Assembly (NCBI GenBank): GCA_945901215.1
Contig: CAMDKE010000056.1
Location: forward strand, 1-11,081
From: Comamonas sp. lk
Lineage (GTDB): Bacteria > Pseudomonadota > Gammaproteobacteria > Burkholderiales > Burkholderiaceae_C
Reading direction: 5' to 3'
Length of the DNA: 11,081 nt
In this document: positions 6,597 through 11,081 of the stretch, one piece after another
How positions within the stretch are numbered: position 1 is the first letter of the stretch
Layout: each line of letters starts with the position of its first letter
The notes under the pieces: generated by a model
Databases searched by the model: none
What the model was told of the DNA's origin: nothing
What the model saw: only the letters and a program-made list of their open reading frames with translations
Position numbers and translations under genes: made by a program

Positions 6597-8999
6597 ATGA
6601 ACGCACCCCTGAGTGACCGCGAAAAAGCCCTGATGGGAATGGGCGAGTCCCGCCTGCGCAAAGAAGATGCCCGTTTCATCCAGGGCAAGGGTAATTACGT
6701 TGACGACATCAAGTTGCCTGGCATGGTGCACATGGACATCGTGCGCGCCTCAGTGGCACATGCGCGCATCAAGCGCATCAACAAAGAAGCCGCGCTCAAG
6801 ATCCCCGGCGTGATCGCCGTGTTAACCGCTGATGACCTCAAGCCGCTCAAACTGCACTGGATGCCCACGTTGGCCGGTGATGTGCAGGCCGTGCTGGCCG
6901 ATGAAAAAGTCCACTTCCAAATGCAGGAAGTGGCCGTGGTGATCGCCGAAGACCGCTACAGCGCCGCTGACGGCGTCGAAGCAGTCGAAGTCGAGTACGA
7001 AGAACTCGAAGCCGTAGTCGATCCGTTTGAAGCCCTCAAACCCGGCGCTCCGGTGCTGCGTGAAGATCTGGCCGGCAAAACCGAAGGTGCACACGGCAAG
7101 CGCTACCACCACAACCACATCTTCACCTGGGAAGCCGGCGACAAAGCCGCCACCGACGCGGTGTTTGCCGGTGCAGCGGTGACGGTATCGCAAGACATGC
7201 ACTACCCGCGCGTGCACCCCTGCCCACTGGAGACCTGCGGCGCGGTGGCATCGTTCGACCCGATCCGTGGCGAACTCACAACCTACCTCACCAGCCAGGC
7301 GCCGCACATTGTGCGCACCGTGGTGTCCATGCTCTCGGGCATTCCCGAGTCCAAGGTGCGCATTGTCTCGCCTGACATCGGCGGCGGCTTTGGCAACAAA
7401 GTGCCGATTTATCCTGGCTATGTCTGCGCCATCGTGGCCTCCATCGTGCTGGGCCGCCCGGTCAAATGGGTGGAAGACCGCATCGAGAATTTGTCGTCCA
7501 CCGGCTTTGCCCGCGACTACCACATGACCGGCGAACTGGCCGCCACCGCTGACGGCAAGATCCTCGCATTGCGCACCAATGTGATTGCCGACCACGGCGC
7601 GTTTGACGCCTGTGCCGACCCGACCAAATTCCCCGCCGGCATGTTCCACATTTGCACCGGCAGCTACGACATCGCCAACGCCTATTGCAAGGTCGACGGG
7701 GTGTACACCAACAAGGCACCCGGTGGCGTGGCGTATCGCTGCTCCTTCCGTGTCACCGAAGCGGTGTACCTGGTGGAGCGCATGGTCGACGTGCTGGCCC
7801 AAAAGCTGGGCATGGACAAGGCCGAGATCCGCGCCAAAAACTTCATCAAGCGCGAACAGTTCCCCTACCACTCCGCGCTGGGCTTTGATTACGACTCGGG
7901 CGATTACCAGACCGCGCTGGACAAAGTGCTCGACGCGGTCGACTACAAAGGTCTGCGGGCCGAACAAGCTGCCAAGCGAGCTGATCCGAATTGCCCAACC
8001 TTAATGGGCATTGGCCTGGTCACCTTCACCGAAGTGGTGGGTGCCGGCCCGAGCAAGATCTGCGATATTTTGGGCGTTGGCATGTTCGACTCCTGCGAAA
8101 TCCGCGTGCACCCCACCGGCAGCGCGATTGCCCGCATGGGCACCATCTCGCAAGGCCAGGGCCACCAGACCACTTACGCGCAAATCATCGCCACCGAACT
8201 GGGTATTCCGTCCGAGGTGATCCAGGTCGAAGAAGGCGACACCAGCACCGCGCCTTACGGCTTGGGCACCTATGGCTCACGTTCCACCCCGGTGGCGGGT
8301 GCGGCTATTGCCATGGCCTCGCGCAAAATCCACGCCAAGGCCAAGAAGATCGCCGCCCACCTGATGGAGGTGAGCGAAGCCGATCTGGAATGGGAAATCG
8401 ACCGCTTCAAAATGCGCGGCGACGACGCCAAGTTCAAAACCATGGCGCAAATCGCCTGGGCCGCCTACAACAGCCCCCCTCCGGGACTGGAGCCAGGCCT
8501 GGAAGCTGTGCACTACTACGACCCACCGAACTTCACCTTCCCCTTCGGCATTTACCTCTGCGTCGTGGACATCGACAAGGGCACGGGCGAAACCAAAATC
8601 CGCCGCTTCTATGCGCTCGACGACTGCGGCACCCGCATCAACCCGATGATCATCGAAGGGCAAATCCATGGCGGATTGACCGAAGGCTTTGCCGTGGCCA
8701 TGGGCCAGCTCTTGTCGTTCGACAAGCAAGGCAATATCCAGGGCAACACGCTAATGGACTACTTCTTGCCCACCGCCGTGGAGACGCCGCACTGGGAGAC
8801 CGACCACACGGTGACCCCGTCGCCGCACCACCCCATCGGTGCCAAAGGCGTAGCCGAGTCACCGCACGTGGGCAGCATCCCAACGTTTACCAGCGCCATG
8901 GTGGACGCGTTTGCGCACCTGGGCGTGACGCACTTCAACATGCCACACTCGGCTTACCGCGTGTGGCAGCAGCTCAAGGCTGCGGGCATCGCGAGCTGA
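6597..8999 (+). CDS. coxL: form I aerobic CO dehydrogenase, large (Mo-Cu) subunit
   Basis: The catalytic subunit, which oxidises CO with water to CO2 at a [CuSMoO2] centre bound to molybdopterin cytosine dinucleotide. The active-site loop reads AYRCSFR, with Cys382 as the expected copper ligand. This is the diagnostic form I motif and separates true CO dehydrogenases from form II relatives, which lack that cysteine loop. Other cofactor-pocket features are GGGFGN at 262-267 and the C-terminal GAKGVAESP containing Glu754, the expected base near molybdenum. At 800 residues it is of standard length with no frameshift. ATG 6597 has a GAAGGAGA Shine-Dalgarno. A strong terminator begins 18 bases after the stop codon, separating it from coxG. 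Confidence 0.97.
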   Translation: MNAPLSDREKALMGMGESRLRKEDARFIQGKGNYVDDIKLPGMVHMDIVRASVAHARIKRINKEAALKIPGVIAVLTADDLKPLKLHWMPTLAGDVQAVLADEKVHFQMQEVAVVIAEDRYSAADGVEAVEVEYEELEAVVDPFEALKPGAPVLREDLAGKTEGAHGKRYHHNHIFTWEAGDKAATDAVFAGAAVTVSQDMHYPRVHPCPLETCGAVASFDPIRGELTTYLTSQAPHIVRTVVSMLSGIPESKVRIVSPDIGGGFGNKVPIYPGYVCAIVASIVLGRPVKWVEDRIENLSSTGFARDYHMTGELAATADGKILALRTNVIADHGAFDACADPTKFPAGMFHICTGSYDIANAYCKVDGVYTNKAPGGVAYRCSFRVTEAVYLVERMVDVLAQKLGMDKAEIRAKNFIKREQFPYHSALGFDYDSGDYQTALDKVLDAVDYKGLRAEQAAKRADPNCPTLMGIGLVTFTEVVGAGPSKICDILGVGMFDSCEIRVHPTGSAIARMGTISQGQGHQTTYAQIIATELGIPSEVIQVEEGDTSTAPYGLGTYGSRSTPVAGAAIAMASRKIHAKAKKIAAHLMEVSEADLEWEIDRFKMRGDDAKFKTMAQIAWAAYNSPPPGLEPGLEAVHYYDPPNFTFPFGIYLCVVDIDKGTGETKIRRFYALDDCGTRINPMIIEGQIHGGLTEGFAVAMGQLLSFDKQGNIQGNTLMDYFLPTAVETPHWETDHTVTPSPHHPIGAKGVAESPHVGSIPTFTSAMVDAFAHLGVTHFNMPHSAYRVWQQLKAAGIAS

Positions 9000-9016
9000 T
9001 TTTTTTGTCCTTGAGA

Positions 9017-9054
9017 GGGCGGATGCGGTACGCTGCATCCGCCCCTGTTTTTTT
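9017..9054 (+). terminator. intrinsic terminator between coxL and coxG
   Basis: The stem GGGCGGATGC (9017-9026) pairs perfectly with GCATCCGCCC (9035-9044). It can be extended by a G-T and a G-C pair to a TACG tetraloop, and seven Ts follow at 9048-9054. This is a textbook rho-independent terminator placed after the three structural genes and only 11 bases before coxG. It would let most transcripts stop at coxL and reduce expression of the accessory genes, unless coxG has its own promoter or there is antitermination. Confidence 0.88.
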
Positions 9055-9065
9055 AGAGAGTTGCC

Positions 9066-9698
9066 ATGGAAGTAGTTTTAGACAAGCAGTACCCGGTGTC
9101 CGCCGGGGTAGACGCCGCCTGGACGGTATTGGCCAATATGAACGAACTGGCCACCTGCATGCCCGGCGCACAAATCACCTCCGAGATCGACGCCACCCAT
9201 TTCACCGGCAGCGTGCGCGTCAAGGTGGGCCCGGCCGTGGCCGCCTTTGCCGGCACGATTGAAATTTTGGCCCTCGACCCCGCCACCCACACGCTCAAGA
9301 TGCTGGGCAAGGGTGCGGACAAGGGCGGCTCGTCCGCGTCCATGGAACTTACCGCCAACCTGGTGGCCATTGACGCGAACAGCTGCACGCTGGTGGGCCA
9401 CGCCGCAGTCATCGTCAACGGCAAGTTCGCCCAGTTTGGCGGACGCATGATGGGCTCGGTGTCCGACATGATTCTGGCCCAGTTTGCCGTGGTGTTTTCG
9501 CAAAAAGCCGCCGTGGTGCAAGCCGCCTTGGCGCCCGCTGCCAGCGCTACGCCCGCCCCGGGCGAGAGCGCCGCACCCGTGGCCGCAGCAGCACCAGCGC
9601 CGCAAGCGCCGGTGGTCGCACAAGAGTTCAACGCCCTGGGTCTGGTCTGGGCGCTTGTGAAGAATTTCTTCGCCAATCTCTTTGGCGGCAAGCGCTAA
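9066..9698 (+). CDS. coxG: CoxG, membrane-anchoring/quinone-coupling accessory protein
   Basis: A SRPBCC-fold CoxG-family protein of 210 residues. The family domain covers about 1-150: it opens with MEVVLDKQYPV and contains MPGAQI and the GSVRVKVGP strand. It is followed by a flexible Ala/Pro-rich linker (about 157-188) and a C-terminal hydrophobic/amphipathic segment, LVWALVKNFFANLF, ending in basic residues. CoxG has been linked to membrane attachment of CO dehydrogenase. More recent work on a mycobacterial enzyme assigns it delivery of quinone from the membrane to the enzyme. The tail seen here suits membrane binding. ATG 9066 lies 11 bases after the terminator T-tract with only a weak GAGAG as ribosome site, suggesting lower expression than coxMSL. 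coxD starts 16 bases after its stop. Confidence 0.92.
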   Translation: MEVVLDKQYPVSAGVDAAWTVLANMNELATCMPGAQITSEIDATHFTGSVRVKVGPAVAAFAGTIEILALDPATHTLKMLGKGADKGGSSASMELTANLVAIDANSCTLVGHAAVIVNGKFAQFGGRMMGSVSDMILAQFAVVFSQKAAVVQAALAPAASATPAPGESAAPVAAAAPAPQAPVVAQEFNALGLVWALVKNFFANLFGGKR

Positions 9699-9714
9699 GG
9701 TTCATGCTGCTGCC

Positions 9715-10647
9715 ATGAGCACCGCCACCGACCTGGCTTCCCCCCAGGGCCTGCGCGAGCGCCTGTTTCATGCAGGCTATATTGCCGACGAAGACCTCGC
9801 CAGCCTGGTGTGGATGGGTTTGTCGCTGGAACGCCCGCTGCTTTTAGAAGGCGAAGCCGGCGTGGGCAAAACTGCCATCGCCAGCGCCTGCGCCCGAGCG
9901 CTTGGTCGCCCGCTGCTGCGACTGCAATGCTACGAAGGGTTGGACCTGAGCCAGGCGGTCTACGAGTGGAACTACAGCCGCCAGTTGCTCGAAATCCGCA
10001 TGACCGAGGCCGGCCAGGGCGACCGCACCGCGCTGCGCGACAACCTGTTTTCCGAGGCCTTTTTGCTCGAGCGTCCGCTCTTGCAGGCCATCCGCTGCCC
10101 CGAGCCCTGTGTGCTGCTGATCGATGAGATCGACCGTGCCGACGAGGCTTTTGAGGCCTTTTTGTTGGAGATGCTGTCCGAATACCAGATCAGCGTGCCC
10201 GAGATCGGCACTCTGCGCGCGGTCAGCAAGCCCTTGGTGATATTGACCAGCAACGGCACGCGCGACCTCTCAGACGCGCTGCGCCGACGCTGCCTGTTCC
10301 ACTTTGTGGACTTTCCGACCCTGGCGCGCGAGACGCAAATCGTACGCACCCTGGTGCCTGAGGCGGCCAGCCGCCTGGTGGAAGAGTGCGTGGCCTTTGT
10401 GCAGCGCCTGCGCAAGGAAGACCTGGACAAAACCCCCGGCGTGGCCGAAACCCTGGACTGGGTGCGCGTGCTCTTCAAGCTCGGCCACAGCGAGCTGCCT
10501 ATCGACCCGCAGCTGCTCATGCCCTCGCTGGCGACCCTGCTGAAGACCCGCAATGACCGTTGGCAAGTCACCTCTGAGCGCGTGGGCAAATTGATGGACG
10601 GTCCGCGCATGGGCCAAGACGCAGGCGTCGCCGCCGCGCTGAAATAG
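9715..10647 (+). CDS. coxD: CoxD, MoxR-type AAA+ ATPase for Mo-Cu cluster maturation
   Basis: A 310-residue AAA+ ATPase of the MoxR/CoxD type. The Walker A motif is GEAGVGKT (46-53) and Walker B is VLLIDE (133-138). A sensor-like segment, ILTSNGTRDLSDALRRRC, follows and includes the arginine-finger region. In Oligotropha carboxidovorans CoxD is required to add sulfur and copper to the molybdenum site of apo-enzyme; the same role is inferred here. It is expected to act with the VWA protein CoxE encoded next, separated by five bases. ATG 9715 is preferred. An upstream in-frame TTG at 9682 would overlap coxG by 17 bp and add 11 residues unlike the family. No good Shine-Dalgarno is visible, so translation may depend on coupling to coxG. 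Confidence 0.93.
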   Translation: MSTATDLASPQGLRERLFHAGYIADEDLASLVWMGLSLERPLLLEGEAGVGKTAIASACARALGRPLLRLQCYEGLDLSQAVYEWNYSRQLLEIRMTEAGQGDRTALRDNLFSEAFLLERPLLQAIRCPEPCVLLIDEIDRADEAFEAFLLEMLSEYQISVPEIGTLRAVSKPLVILTSNGTRDLSDALRRRCLFHFVDFPTLARETQIVRTLVPEAASRLVEECVAFVQRLRKEDLDKTPGVAETLDWVRVLFKLGHSELPIDPQLLMPSLATLLKTRNDRWQVTSERVGKLMDGPRMGQDAGVAAALK

Positions 10648-10652
10648 CCGCC

Positions 10653-11081
10653 ATGTCCGCCGCGCCGGGTGCCGACCCGCACAAGCCGAGCAAAGTAGCA
10701 GCGGCTGCCGATCCGCGCGAACAGATCGGCGAATTCGCCCACTACTTGCGCCAGCACGGTTTTGCGCTGGGCTATGCCGAAGTGGAGTTGATGGTGCAGG
10801 CCGCCGCCGCGCTGCCCTTGGCGCAGTGGCCGCGCACCCAGGCGCTGTGGCGCGCCATTGCCAGCGGCAGCCAGACGCAGTGGCGCAAATACCCCGACCT
10901 GCACCAGGCCTTCTGGTTCCCGCACCAGGTCAAAGGCAGCACCCGCAGCTCGGGCCTGACCCAGCGTGCGCGCACCTTGCCCGAGCTGGTGCAACAAATG
11001 CACCAGGACATGGCCCAGCAAGCAGGCAACACCGCGCCGGGCCAAGCCCAACCCACGGTAGGCCTGGCCGACGACACGGCT
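10653..11081 (+). CDS. coxE: CoxE, VWA-domain maturation protein (5' part, runs off the window)
   Basis: An open frame starts at ATG 10653, five bases after the coxD stop, and remains open for 143 codons to the window edge. The visible N-terminal part includes FAHYLRQHGFALGYAEVELM and then WRKYPDLHQAFWFP, both like the helical N-terminal region of CoxE proteins, followed by a Gln/Ala-rich stretch. The von Willebrand A domain expected in CoxE would lie beyond the edge, so it cannot be checked here. CoxE is thought to partner CoxD in maturing the Mo-Cu centre, in the way MoxR ATPases pair with VWA proteins. The assignment rests on position after coxD as much as on sequence. Confidence 0.85.
   Translation, partial: MSAAPGADPHKPSKVAAAADPREQIGEFAHYLRQHGFALGYAEVELMVQAAAALPLAQWPRTQALWRAIASGSQTQWRKYPDLHQAFWFPHQVKGSTRSSGLTQRARTLPELVQQMHQDMAQQAGNTAPGQAQPTVGLADDTA

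Noticed and set aside
5166..6731. 521-residue open frame on the minus strand opposite coxM and coxS
   Set aside because: It lies antisense to two genes with complete cofactor motifs and strong ribosome sites. Its product has no recognisable domain and is His/Gly/Ala-rich as expected from reading GC-rich codons in reverse.
6822..7967. 381-residue open frame on the minus strand opposite coxL
   Set aside because: It is antisense to the well-supported coxL and shows the composition of a reverse-frame shadow; no family motif was recognised.
7991..9262. 423-residue plus-strand frame overlapping the coxL end and coxG start
   Set aside because: It is a frame-shifted reading of coxL rich in Arg, His and Gly that crosses the terminator; coxL and coxG explain the region fully.
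9972..11051. 359-residue open frame on the minus strand opposite coxD and coxE
   Set aside because: It overlaps the Walker B half of coxD and the start of coxE, shows no motifs and is Ser/Arg-rich in a way typical of a shadow frame.

Overview
The window looks like part of a betaproteobacterial chromosome, most likely order Burkholderiales and near Comamonadaceae (Rhodoferax, Polaromonas, Hydrogenophaga). That placement is inference from the high GC, the protein sequences and the GC-rich hairpin repeats. Its centre is a gene cluster for aerobic carbon monoxide oxidation. The large subunit carries the form I active-site loop AYRCSFR with its cysteine, so this is a genuine molybdenum-copper CO dehydrogenase and not a generic xanthine-oxidase relative.

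Layout, left to right. Positions 1-435 hold no gene but contain a 94-bp direct repeat (two copies, 264 bp apart) with a perfect 14-bp hairpin and an inverted terminal-like motif. Next is a LysR/GcvA-type regulator (436-1323, minus) that diverges from psd, phosphatidylserine decarboxylase (1421-2272, plus, probable TTG start). These look like housekeeping neighbours. From 2277 to 4012, on the minus strand, a tightly spaced pair encodes a XdhC/CoxI-type maturation factor and an unnamed six-helix membrane protein rich in Met and His. Divergent from this pair is rcoM (4248-5060), a haem-PAS/LytTR CO sensor and transcription factor. Then comes the structural operon coxM-coxS-coxL (5199-8999), a strong rho-independent terminator (9017-9054), and the accessory genes coxG, coxD and coxE (9066 to the edge). 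coxE is cut by the window end.

How the parts fit. RcoM should sense CO through haem and activate transcription. Direct repeats related to TTCGTGC, with a period of 20 bp, lie upstream of coxM and, in the opposite orientation, upstream of the membrane-protein/coxI pair. This suggests that one regulator switches on both divergent operons. CoxM (FAD), CoxS (two 2Fe-2S clusters) and CoxL (Mo-Cu site) form the enzyme. CoxD, CoxE and CoxI are expected to mature the Mo-Cu centre. CoxG would couple the enzyme to the membrane quinone pool.

The least explained item is the membrane protein at 3320-4012. It has a GMxx motif repeated four times in its last helix, which places methionines at i, i+4, i+8 and i+12, plus an MxxxM pair and a His/Met cluster in other helices. 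This resembles the chemistry of Cu(I)-handling membrane proteins. Because CO dehydrogenase needs copper, a role in supplying Cu(I) is a testable hypothesis, but nothing in the sequence proves it.
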